IMG/VR virus record: IMGVR_UViG_3300048034_000287
Span: 1-28,243 of that record
Direction: 5' to 3' (one strand)
Length of the DNA: 28,243 bases
Source of the DNA: a virus
Under the pieces are notes generated by a model that was given only the letters and a program-made list of their open reading frames with translations, ran no database searches and was not told the origin of the DNA. Position numbers and translations under genes: made by a program. This document shows positions 1 to 6,505 of the stretch, one piece after another. The first letter of the stretch is position 1, and each line of letters opens with the position of its first letter.

Positions 1-1
1 C

Positions 2-172
2 TTTGTGCCGGAGGCTGCGGCTAGGGGCACAGTCAACAACGCCACTAGCAAGGCTATGCGGCAGGACGATCTTCCGGTGGCTTTACACGCAAACATCAAC
101 GCCGTGCTTAGGGCTGCAATGTTTCAAGGCGAAGACCGTCTAACTAACAGCGGCGGCGCACTAGAAGAGTAA
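2..172 (+). CDS. C-terminal end of an unidentified protein (partial at 5' edge)
   Basis: An open frame runs from base 2 to a TAA at 170-172 and gives 56 residues ending in SGGALEE. The gene begins outside the window. The next gene starts 10 bases later on the same strand, so it is probably the last part of a virion-module gene co-transcribed with the two genes that follow. The visible sequence contains no recognisable motif, so no function is proposed. Confidence 0.6.
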   Translation, partial: FVPEAAARGTVNNATSKAMRQDDLPVALHANINAVLRAAMFQGEDRLTNSGGALEE

Positions 173-181
173 GGAAACGCA

Positions 182-697
182 ATGGGATTGTTAGATATTT
201 TCAAGGCCGCAGGCGATGCCAAGATGGACATCATGAACAAGTTCATGGATCCCAACGGCGACGGCATGTACGGCAAGGCGTCTCAGTTCTTGGGTGGAAT
301 CGAAGATCGCAAGAACGAGCTGTTTAATCCAGCAACCTCAACGCTTGGGGCGCTGGGATTCGGGCAGAACAACTTTGCAATCCGTGGCGCTGGAGAGATG
401 CCTCAGATTGAGGAGATGCGAGCAGCCGACACGGCCAAGATGATGCAGAACTCACTAGCGTCTATCGGGGCCATGAACCCCTCCGCTGGCATGGTGTCCG
501 ATGGCCTCGTAGACCTATCAACGCCAATCCCGCAAAACCCTTTCGTCGGAACGCCTATTGATTTCGACAGTGCGGCCAAGCGAGAGAAAGAGAAGATGCT
601 GCTGGAGGAGGCGAGCCAAAGCTCAGGCATGCTCAACGATCCCAATCAATTCACACCCACCCCGGAGGCTGGTGTACTTGATATGAGGATGGCTTGA
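182..697 (+). CDS. Hypothetical virion-module protein, 171 aa
   Basis: The ATG is preceded by an AAGGAAA ribosome binding site at about 7 bases. The protein is moderately acidic and rich in Met, Asn, Pro and Gly. It begins with a short amphipathic segment (MGLLDIFKAAGDAKM) followed by low-complexity Pro/Asn stretches, with no signal peptide or membrane helix. It sits directly upstream of the large polyvalent protein and downstream of a partial gene, in the position where podoviruses keep internal or accessory virion proteins. That role is inferred from position only; I do not recognise the family. Confidence 0.75.
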   Translation: MGLLDIFKAAGDAKMDIMNKFMDPNGDGMYGKASQFLGGIEDRKNELFNPATSTLGALGFGQNNFAIRGAGEMPQIEEMRAADTAKMMQNSLASIGAMNPSAGMVSDGLVDLSTPIPQNPFVGTPIDFDSAAKREKEKMLLEEASQSSGMLNDPNQFTPTPEAGVLDMRMA

Positions 698-698
698 T

Positions 699-3308
699 AT
701 GAGCGTTACCGCACTTACCCGCTTTATTTTAGAGGGCGGTAAAAAGATTATTGGGGATATTGACCCTTTACCCGGCGCTCCGGGGAGGGCAAACATTCCA
801 GAGCAAGGCGCTACTTTTATCGGTCAAAACCCTGCCATCATGCGAAGCGCCGAGGAGTACGCGGAACGCTCCGGCATACCGTTGCGTAACCCTACCGAGT
901 ATAAAAGGATAGACCGTCCCTTTGCCGAGATGACTGCGGACTACTATGACCGTATGCCACACAACCCCAACGACTACCGAACCAAGCAGGCATACGACGC
1001 GCTTGGGAGAGAGACAGAGGCTCAGTTCGAGCAGATGCTGCGAGACGGTGTGAAGCCGTACCTGTTTTCTGACAAAGATCCGTACCCGAATTCTCCTTAT
1101 CAAGCGCTGCAAGACATCTACGAGAACCAACGCCTCGGTGTCTTCAGCACACGAGCGGGTTTTGGCAGCGATGATAGCTTCGATCCTACTGGTAACCCGC
1201 TGCTGCAAGAGATGGATTACCAGATCGATGGTCAGCCCATCTTTTTGAACGACGCATTCCGAGCAGTCCACGACTACTACGGCCACGGCAAGCACGGTTT
1301 TGGATTCCGAGCCGGTGGTGAGGAGAACGCATTCCAAGCGCACAGCGGAATGTTTAGCGACTTGGCAAGACAAGCCGCAGCGTCTGAGACACGGGGGCAG
1401 AATTCTCTGCTAAACTACGGCCCGTATGGCGACAGCAACAGAACAGCCAAACTGGAAGACACTGTCTTTGCAGATCAAAAGACCGGGCTGTTGCCAAACA
1501 TCGTTTCAACTGGCAGGACACCCATCGCTGATGAACGAAGACGACGAATTGATGCAGATGGCGCATCTGGACTTCGAGGTAAACTTGAGGGCGCAATCAA
1601 TCCAGATGGGATTGTTGAGGCAGTCCACTACGGCAACAGGGAGTTCGACTACCTCGACCCAAGCCAGTATGGAAAGGGGTTGTCTGGACGGACTGTCTCT
1701 GAAAGAAATATGGCAGCGACGCCAGAATTCTATGACCGAACCTTCGCCGGATTAAACACCACCGACAACCCCTATCGTCGAGAGCAGGGGATTGGCCCAG
1801 TAGAGAACACCGTGCAGCTACCTGTTGAGCAGGTGTACGACATCCTCGCAGACCCGGACAACATCAAGGGTGCTGTTGGAAACTCGCTAGACCCCTACTC
1901 AAGATACACCGCGCTGACCAAGAAGATATACGACGCAGGCTATTCTGCCGTCTTCCAAGACCACCCGCAGATGGGCAAGATCCTGTCTATTGTTGACCCG
2001 CTGAAGACCGGCAAGATACTCGCCGCCGTGCCTGTTGCTGCGCTTGGGACAAAGGCCGCTATTGGCGCTGGCTTGACAATGGCCGCGCTGGCACCGCAAG
2101 AGTCACAAGCTGGATTGCGAGCGTTCCACGGTTCGCCGTTTAGGTTTGACAGTTTTAGCACCGACCAGATCGGCACGGGCGAAGGCAATCAAGCGTATGG
2201 TCGGGGGCTTTACTTTGCGGAACGAGAAGAAACTGCACAGAGCTATGAAGACGCATTGAGTAAATCGGGAATGCACTACGATGGCGTTCCCATCTCAGAT
2301 TTACCTTTAGCCAAAAGAAGCGCTATCGCTAGGCTAAGTGGTAGCGTTGCAACACAAGTGGACGGTGCGGAGGCTGCTGTAGCTCCTATGGCAGAAAAAA
2401 TGAAGGACGAGATAACCTTTTACCGTGACCTTTATAAACAGCTTGAACAACAGGGATCAGATAAAGCAGAAATAGCTCATATAAGGAAAATAGCGCAGCA
2501 AAGCGAAGACGTTCTGGAAGAGCTGCAAAAGCTCGACACCTCAAAGATGCGTAACACCTCTGGCGCTATGTATGAAGTTGATCTGGATGTTACAGACGAT
2601 GATCTCCTTAACTTCGACGCGCCAATGAACCAGCAACCAGCGAAGATCAGAGAAGCCTTTGCCAGCCTCATCGACCCAATGGAATCAGACGCGCCCGGAG
2701 AGATGCGCGGCATGGATTTACTAAGAGACTTGAGCAACAAAAAAGTCGGGGATGATTACCAGTACAATGGCGTTGAGGCCGTAGAGGCTTTGATGGCTGC
2801 GGGTATCAAAGGAGTCAAGTACGCAGACGCTCAGACCCGATTCTCGGCAGGGCCGAAGACAAGCAACTACGTCATATTTGATGACAAACTGATTACTATC
2901 ATGCGCCAGTATGGCGTGCCTTTAGCTGTGGCTGCCCAGATGGTTGCACCAGAAGAAGCGCAGGCAAGCCCACGCACAGGCAGAACGCCAGCGGAGCCGG
3001 GCGCAGCTAAAGAGTTTGGAGCTGGTCTGTTGAGCGCAGGAATGGATTACATAGACGGCATGAGACCCACTGTTCCGTATGATCCTTACGGCGCTATGCA
3101 AGGCACACAGCTTTACGATGATGTGCAATCCGGGATGACCACTGAGCAGTCTCTGCCGCGTGAGCAACAGGCTACTTCCACCTACAGCAATCCGTTCCTA
3201 AGAGGGATTCTGGAAGAGGAGTACATGCAAGACCGGCAAAAAGCTGGACGCGCACGTTCCGCTGGAAACTTAGCAGGCAACACTGCTCTGTTGTTTTCAC
3301 CACTATGA
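699..3308 (+). CDS. Large polyvalent protein with ADP-ribosyltransferase-like domain, 869 aa
   Basis: The ATG follows the previous stop by one base and has a GAGGA-type site upstream. The protein is modular. Residues about 184-245 hold a conserved-looking block with H191-D-Y-Y-G-H-G and a GEENAFQAH segment, of a type seen in phage polyvalent proteins. Residues about 385-440 form a small alpha/beta-looking block. Residues 443-470 are an Ala-rich hydrophobic stretch. Residues about 473-735 resemble an ADP-ribosyltransferase fold of the polyvalent class: FHG at 476-478, then GRGLYFAE at 501-508, later GIKGVKYAD and NYVIFDD. A second hydrophobic stretch lies near 738-750, and the tail is Pro/Gln-rich. 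Proteins of this class are thought to be packaged and injected with phage DNA, where an ADP-ribosyltransferase could modify host proteins. The activity and target here are inferred. The ATG of the next gene overlaps the stop (ATGA). Confidence 0.75.
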   Translation: MSVTALTRFILEGGKKIIGDIDPLPGAPGRANIPEQGATFIGQNPAIMRSAEEYAERSGIPLRNPTEYKRIDRPFAEMTADYYDRMPHNPNDYRTKQAYDALGRETEAQFEQMLRDGVKPYLFSDKDPYPNSPYQALQDIYENQRLGVFSTRAGFGSDDSFDPTGNPLLQEMDYQIDGQPIFLNDAFRAVHDYYGHGKHGFGFRAGGEENAFQAHSGMFSDLARQAAASETRGQNSLLNYGPYGDSNRTAKLEDTVFADQKTGLLPNIVSTGRTPIADERRRRIDADGASGLRGKLEGAINPDGIVEAVHYGNREFDYLDPSQYGKGLSGRTVSERNMAATPEFYDRTFAGLNTTDNPYRREQGIGPVENTVQLPVEQVYDILADPDNIKGAVGNSLDPYSRYTALTKKIYDAGYSAVFQDHPQMGKILSIVDPLKTGKILAAVPVAALGTKAAIGAGLTMAALAPQESQAGLRAFHGSPFRFDSFSTDQIGTGEGNQAYGRGLYFAEREETAQSYEDALSKSGMHYDGVPISDLPLAKRSAIARLSGSVATQVDGAEAAVAPMAEKMKDEITFYRDLYKQLEQQGSDKAEIAHIRKIAQQSEDVLEELQKLDTSKMRNTSGAMYEVDLDVTDDDLLNFDAPMNQQPAKIREAFASLIDPMESDAPGEMRGMDLLRDLSNKKVGDDYQYNGVEAVEALMAAGIKGVKYADAQTRFSAGPKTSNYVIFDDKLITIMRQYGVPLAVAAQMVAPEEAQASPRTGRTPAEPGAAKEFGAGLLSAGMDYIDGMRPTVPYDPYGAMQGTQLYDDVQSGMTTEQSLPREQQATSTYSNPFLRGILEEEYMQDRQKAGRARSAGNLAGNTALLFSPL

Positions 3309-3748
3309 TCATCGAAGCGGTAGCAGCGGTTACGGCGGCGTGCAAGACGCTAGAGATGGCGGCTGGCGCGGCCAACAACATCGAGTCCCTTGGTGCCTTT
3401 ATAGGCCGCATGGGCGCTGCCGAGTTTGATCTGCAAAAAGCCAAGAACTCTACCCGAACCATGAGCGAGGCCGAGGCCGCCAAGGCGGTGATGGCAGAGG
3501 AGATGGTTCGTCAGTCCCGTCAAAGGATGAAGGATTTATTCCTGTCCCTGAACCGAACTGACCTCTGGGATGACATGCAGCAGAAGATGGCCGAGGCTAG
3601 AAAGAACCGTCAGGAAGAGGTCAAGAGACAAGAAGCTCTGGCAAGGAAAAAGAAAAAGCAACTGATTGAGATACTGATAGCCATCGCCATATGCCTAGGG
3701 CTAGTCCCGTTGGCTATTGGCTTGGTGCTTTGGTGGGCAACAAGCTAG
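3305..3748 (+). CDS. Coiled-coil protein with C-terminal membrane anchor, 147 aa
   Basis: The start overlaps the preceding stop by four bases (ATGA), implying translational coupling to the polyvalent protein. Residues 1-45 are Ala/Gly-rich and weakly hydrophobic. Residues 50-120 are highly charged and helical, with a basic end (KRQEALARKKKKQ). Residues about 121-145 are a clear transmembrane helix (IEILIAIAICLGLVPLAIGLVLWW) preceded by Lys residues, which predicts an inner-membrane protein with a large cytoplasmic N-terminus. The position at the end of the virion module would fit an injection, membrane-remodelling or lysis accessory role, but it does not look like a classical holin or spanin. 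Function unknown. Confidence 0.8.
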   Translation: MIIEAVAAVTAACKTLEMAAGAANNIESLGAFIGRMGAAEFDLQKAKNSTRTMSEAEAAKAVMAEEMVRQSRQRMKDLFLSLNRTDLWDDMQQKMAEARKNRQEEVKRQEALARKKKKQLIEILIAIAICLGLVPLAIGLVLWWATS

Positions 3749-3756
3749 GAGGACAC

Positions 3757-4014
3757 ATGCCAACGCCACGGAAAGGAAAAGCGAAAGTAAAGGTCACCGC
3801 ATCGGGCAAGAAGGTCAGCTACGGCCAAGCCGGTAAGGCCAAGGGCGGTGGCGCACGGGTCAAGCCCGGCACCAGCAAGGGCGACAGCTACTGCGCCAGA
3901 TCGCTGGGGATCAAGAAGCGCCTGCCGAAGAAGAAGGCCAACGACCCCAACACACCAAACAACCTGTCACGAAAACGCTGGAAATGTTCCGGCGCTAAAT
4001 CAAGGAAAAGCTAA
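3757..4014 (+). CDS. Small basic Cys-containing phage protein, 85 aa
   Basis: I chose the ATG at 3757 because an AGGAGG site lies 5 bases upstream; an in-frame ATG at 3691 lies inside the previous gene and lacks support. The product starts MPTPRKGKAKVKV and is very rich in Lys, Gly and Arg. It has a central GDSYCARSLGIKK segment and a C-terminal LSRKRWKCSGAKS segment, each with one cysteine. Proteins with this pattern occur as short genes near the end of virion modules in marine phages. A nucleic-acid-binding or packaged structural role is an inference from charge. Confidence 0.85.
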   Translation: MPTPRKGKAKVKVTASGKKVSYGQAGKAKGGGARVKPGTSKGDSYCARSLGIKKRLPKKKANDPNTPNNLSRKRWKCSGAKSRKS

Positions 4015-4175
4015 TGCCTGCAAAAAAGAAAGGACTCTACGCCAACATCGCCGCGAAGAAGAAGCGGATAGCGGCAGGCTCAAAAGAGAAGATGCGGAAG
4101 CCGGGAGCCAAAGGCGCACCCACCGCTAAGGCTTTCAAGCAGGCCGCAAAGACCGCCAAGAAAAAGAAGAAGTGA
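4014..4175 (+). CDS. Very short Lys/Ala-rich basic protein, 53 aa
   Basis: The ATG overlaps the last base of the previous TAA (TAATG), a typical coupled start. The product begins MPAKKKGLYANIAAKKKRI and ends in a run of lysines. About a third of the residues are Lys, with many Ala and Gly and almost no acidic residues, resembling a histone-tail-like DNA-binding or condensation peptide. It is the last gene before the att/integrase intergenic region. The tight overlap, codon-level continuity with its neighbour and similarity in style to other marine phage genes make it a real gene despite its length. Function unknown. Confidence 0.8.
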   Translation: MPAKKKGLYANIAAKKKRIAAGSKEKMRKPGAKGAPTAKAFKQAAKTAKKKKK

Positions 4176-4217
4176 ACCAAGTGAGTACCATCGGTCTGTA
4201 AGTGACTGATTTATATG

Positions 4218-4246
4218 GCCCCTGATCCCACCCATCATCGGGCCGA
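4218..4246 (+). terminator. Weak hairpin after the virion module, possible terminator
   Basis: GGCCC at the left and GGGCC at the right can pair, with an inner GAT/ATC pairing, around a pyrimidine-rich loop. It lies about 45 bases after the last late gene. There is no clear U-tract, so termination is only a suggestion. Confidence 0.3.
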
Positions 4247-4265
4247 TTTCCTCACAACACATAAC

Positions 4266-4298
4266 AATCAATAACTTAGCCTCACTAAGCCATTGATT
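4266..4298. other. Candidate attP core: 33-bp interrupted dyad
   Basis: Two 14-base arms, AATCAATAACTTAG and the inverse of AATCAATGGCTTAG, face each other across the 5-base centre CCTCA. Twelve of 14 arm positions match. This is the layout of tyrosine recombinase core sites: inverted arms around a short overlap region. The dyad lies about 80 bases upstream of the integrase start, where attP commonly sits. As RNA it would also form a hairpin (stems of 7 and 5 base pairs with a 2x2 internal loop), so a bidirectional terminator is the alternative. The assignment rests on position and shape alone. Confidence 0.5.
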
Positions 4299-4311
4299 CA
4301 ATTGCCCTAAA

Positions 4312-4338
4312 ACCCTTGTCAACACACGCTTGTCAACG
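4312..4338. repeat. Pair of direct repeats upstream of the integrase
   Basis: CTTGTCAAC occurs at 4315-4323 and 4329-4337, inside 13-base units that match at 11 positions and are 14 bases apart. Each contains TTGTCAA, a small dyad. They lie between the candidate attP core and the integrase start, so they could be arm-type integrase or excisionase binding sites, or operators for integrase transcription. Both roles are inferred. Confidence 0.5.
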
Positions 4339-4375
4339 TATGCTCACGGTCAAACTGTACCAGAGGGTGTACCAA

Positions 4376-5353
4376 ATGGGTGTGATACAAAAACGTGGCG
4401 ACAGCTACCGGGTTCTAATACGCAAGGCTGGCATGCCAGCAATCTCCAAGACCTTTCCCAAGAAGGCACTGGCCCAGTCGTGGATGACTGAGACCGAGGC
4501 CGACATAGCCAAGGGCAACTACCGCGAAGACGAGATGAACTTCGGCAGGTGCGTCGATAAGTACATCGACGAGTACGGCCCTTTTGGTGACACCAAGCAG
4601 GGCGTGCTGCGGCTGGTGCAGCGCAACATAGGCCACCACCGCCTCAAAGACCTCAAGTCCTCGACACTGATCAGCTACGCCAACGGCAGGGCCAAGGGCG
4701 CGCAGGCCAGCACGGTGCAACAGGACATGATCTACATCGGCGTAGTCCTCAAGGCCGCCGAGGCAGCGTGGGACTGCAAGCCCAAGATCGACGAGTACGA
4801 GAAGGCCATGCACTTCCTGAAGTCCAAGCAGGTTATTGCCGAGTCCAACGAGCGCGAGCGCCGCGTGACAGATGCTGAGATCGATCTGATCTTGCAGCAT
4901 GCAGACACCCGCTTGCCGCTGGCAGACCTGATAAGGTTCAGTGTGCTGACGGCTATGCGGCGCGGCGAGGTTTTGAGCATGACATGGGACGAGCTGGGCG
5001 ACGAGGGCCGCAGCATTGGACTGTGGCGCAAGCACCCAGAAGGCAAGCGATACTCGCGTGTGCCACTGTTGCAGGAGGCCGCCGACATCATCCAGCGCCA
5101 GCCGCGCACCGATGCCCGGATCTTCCCGTTCAATGGCGAGACCGTCAGCGCAGCATTCCAGCGGTCACGCAACCGCATTGGCCTCGATGTCCGCTGGCAC
5201 GACCTGCGTCACGAGGGTTGCAGCCGGTTGTTCGAGCTAGGTCTCGATGCCATGACGGTGGCGTTGTTCTCGGGCCACCGGGACATCAACATGCTGCGCC
5301 GATACACGCACCTGAATGCTACTCAGGTTTTGCAAAGACTTGGCTCTCAATGA
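4376..5353 (+). CDS. int: Tyrosine recombinase / phage integrase, 325 aa
   Basis: This integrase would join attP with a bacterial attB site to establish lysogeny. The chosen ATG has an AGAGGG site 9 bases upstream; an in-frame TTG at 4316 has no ribosome binding site. Residues 1-50 resemble an Arm-type DNA-binding domain, and about 52-150 a core-binding SAM-like domain. The catalytic domain spans about 165-320 and shows the expected residues: R195 in TAMRRGEVL, K224, H275-x-x-R278 in WHDLRHEG, H301 in SGHRD and the nucleophile Y310 in RRYTHL. All catalytic positions are present, so the enzyme is probably active. Its 3' end overlaps the convergent DUF3310 gene by 35 bases. The candidate attP lies just upstream. 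Confidence 0.95.
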   Translation: MGVIQKRGDSYRVLIRKAGMPAISKTFPKKALAQSWMTETEADIAKGNYREDEMNFGRCVDKYIDEYGPFGDTKQGVLRLVQRNIGHHRLKDLKSSTLISYANGRAKGAQASTVQQDMIYIGVVLKAAEAAWDCKPKIDEYEKAMHFLKSKQVIAESNERERRVTDAEIDLILQHADTRLPLADLIRFSVLTAMRRGEVLSMTWDELGDEGRSIGLWRKHPEGKRYSRVPLLQEAADIIQRQPRTDARIFPFNGETVSAAFQRSRNRIGLDVRWHDLRHEGCSRLFELGLDAMTVALFSGHRDINMLRRYTHLNATQVLQRLGSQ

Positions 5354-5588
5354 GCTTACCGAGGTACCACGCGGCCTTTCGCAGATCATCCACCGGGGCG
5401 TCCTTGTAGCGCCAGCGGTGGAGGTACTTTTTGATGTTGCCCTCCAGATAGTACGGGTACCCGTCCCCCAGATTGTCCTCCAAATAGTTAATGCACTCGA
5501 TCTTCCCGGTGTTGTAATGCGGCGGGTGGTTGACTATGTCGGTTTTGCTCTCGACCCACTCGGCAAATGCCTTCCCGTTTTCGCTCAT
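5319..5588 (-). CDS. DUF3310 family protein, 89 aa
   Basis: The protein contains the signature VNHPPHYNTGKIECINYLED near residues 18-37, followed by GNIKKYLHRWRYKD and a Leu-rich helix (DDLRKAAWYLGKLI). This is the DUF3310 family, short phage proteins sometimes annotated as nucleotide-kinase-like; their biochemical role is not established. The ATG overlaps the stop of the upstream HTH gene (ATGA) and has a GGAG site. It is the last gene of the leftward lysogeny operon, and its 3' end overlaps the integrase gene by 35 bases in convergent orientation, so transcription of one could interfere with the other. Confidence 0.85.
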   Translation of the reverse strand: MSENGKAFAEWVESKTDIVNHPPHYNTGKIECINYLEDNLGDGYPYYLEGNIKKYLHRWRYKDAPVDDLRKAAWYLGKLIESQVFAKPE

Positions 5589-5806
5589 TGGTTGTGTACT
5601 CCACTTTTGGTTGTAATTAGCTGCAAGCCTTCAAGGCGTCGAGCCTCAAAGAATGCCTCCACGACCTGTCGGTCTGCCACGCGCTGCTTGCCTAGTCGGT
5701 AGGTTGGCAGCGGAAACTCCTCCCGGGAGATAGCATTCAACAGACCTCCCTTGCTCATGTTGAACAGCTCGGCCAGCTCATCTGATGTGAGGTAGGGTCG
5801 ATCCAT
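5585..5806 (-). CDS. Small HTH regulator, PrtN/excisionase-like, 73 aa
   Basis: I chose the ATG at 5806-5804 because it overlaps the repressor's TAA by one base (TAATG) and yields a compact domain; an upstream in-frame extension would run inside the repressor gene. The product, MDRPYLTSDELAELFNMS onward, has a winged-helix/excisionase-like pattern: a DELAELF helix, a GGLLNAI recognition-like helix, then LPTYRLGKQRVADRQVVEAFFEARR. The ending resembles the pyocin activator PrtN family and also MerR-type excisionases. Lying between the repressor and the integrase, it may act as an excisionase or as a regulator of lysogeny. It is translationally coupled to both neighbours. Confidence 0.7.
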   Translation of the reverse strand: MDRPYLTSDELAELFNMSKGGLLNAISREEFPLPTYRLGKQRVADRQVVEAFFEARRLEGLQLITTKSGVHNQ

Positions 5807-6450
5807 TAGTATCCATCCAAATAACGTGTCAGCTTGGTTCCGCCAACAGTGTATTTTTTCTTCTGCGGGTTGCTGAACCGCAGCACCATCTCGTTGCCCT
5901 CCCGCGTTGCGTGCTTGGCCCAGACCTCTGGCCTGACCCACAGGAAATCAAACGACAAGCTGAAGGTGTTGGTACGCACCGCGATGATGGTGCTGATGTC
6001 GCTTATAACCGACATGCTGAAGGCAGCAGATAGGCTGCCTTTCTTACCCTCCGCCAGCCGGACAGCTATATGGTTCTGCTGCCCTTGGTAGATTGTGACG
6101 ATGTCTATGTTTTTATGGTCGTTGTCGAAGGCTGCGCTGTAACCCTTCTCAAGCAAGAAGCTCATCAGCGCGTAAACCGCAGCGTCCTGACGCCCCGCCG
6201 CCTCCCTGCGCTTCTCAATCTCACCGTGGGAAGTCCCAAGCGCAAGCCAGACATAGTCCACGCCAAGCAGCTCGGCCAGCTTGCGGCCCACTGCTGACTT
6301 TGGTTTGCTGTCGCCTGCGAACCACTTACGGACAGCCTCTTGGGACACCCCAAGGCGCTGCGAGATATATGTCTGCTCACCCTTCCCGTATTCGGGTATG
6401 TCGGGATTGTCCCGACACGCCTGCCTCAACCGCGTGGAAAACTCGCTCAA
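5806..6450 (-). CDS. CI-like HTH repressor, 214 aa, TTG start, no visible S24 peptidase
   Basis: Residues about 27-48 (YISQRLGVSQEAVRKWFAGDSKP) form a Cro/C1-type helix-turn-helix, followed by AVGRKLAELLGVDYVWLALG, the usual end of the domain. The C-terminal 130 residues lack the Ser-Lys peptidase motifs and Ala-Gly cleavage site of LexA/CI proteins. The start is TTG: no ATG lies between the in-frame TAA at 6462-6460 and the domain, and an AAGGA site lies 6 bases upstream. A weak start may keep repressor levels low. Inverted repeats just upstream (6463-6505) suggest autoregulation. This is the likely master repressor; its induction mechanism is unknown. Confidence 0.85.
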   Translation of the reverse strand: MSEFSTRLRQACRDNPDIPEYGKGEQTYISQRLGVSQEAVRKWFAGDSKPKSAVGRKLAELLGVDYVWLALGTSHGEIEKRREAAGRQDAAVYALMSFLLEKGYSAAFDNDHKNIDIVTIYQGQQNHIAVRLAEGKKGSLSAAFSMSVISDISTIIAVRTNTFSLSFDFLWVRPEVWAKHATREGNEMVLRFSNPQKKKYTVGGTKLTRYLDGY

Positions 6451-6462
6451 TGCGATTCCTTA

Positions 6463-6477
6463 ACAACCTAAAGTTGT
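6463..6477. promoter_or_regulatory. Operator ACAAC-N5-GTTGT upstream of the repressor gene
   Basis: A perfect 5+5 inverted repeat with a 5-base centre lies 13 bases before the repressor's TTG start. The same dyad occurs at 11692-11706 and 14952-14966. It is positioned to control the repressor's own transcription. Confidence 0.7.
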
Positions 6478-6488
6478 ACATCCTACAC

Positions 6489-6505
6489 CGTCAACCTTGA
6501 GTTGT
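6489..6505 (-). promoter_or_regulatory. Second operator-like dyad and possible repressor promoter -35
   Basis: TCAAC-N5-GTTGT at 6491-6505 differs from the consensus by one base, and its centre is 28 bases from the first operator. On the minus strand TTGACG (6494-6489) overlaps it and could be the -35 box of the repressor promoter. The matching -10 (TAGGTT, 18-base spacing, inside the first operator) is poor. The dyad overlaps the helicase stop codon. Confidence 0.4.

Noticed and set aside
4316-4375. TTG-initiated N-terminal extension of the integrase
   Set aside because: It has no ribosome binding site, runs through the direct repeats, and the ATG at 4376 has a good AGAGGG site and gives a normal domain start.
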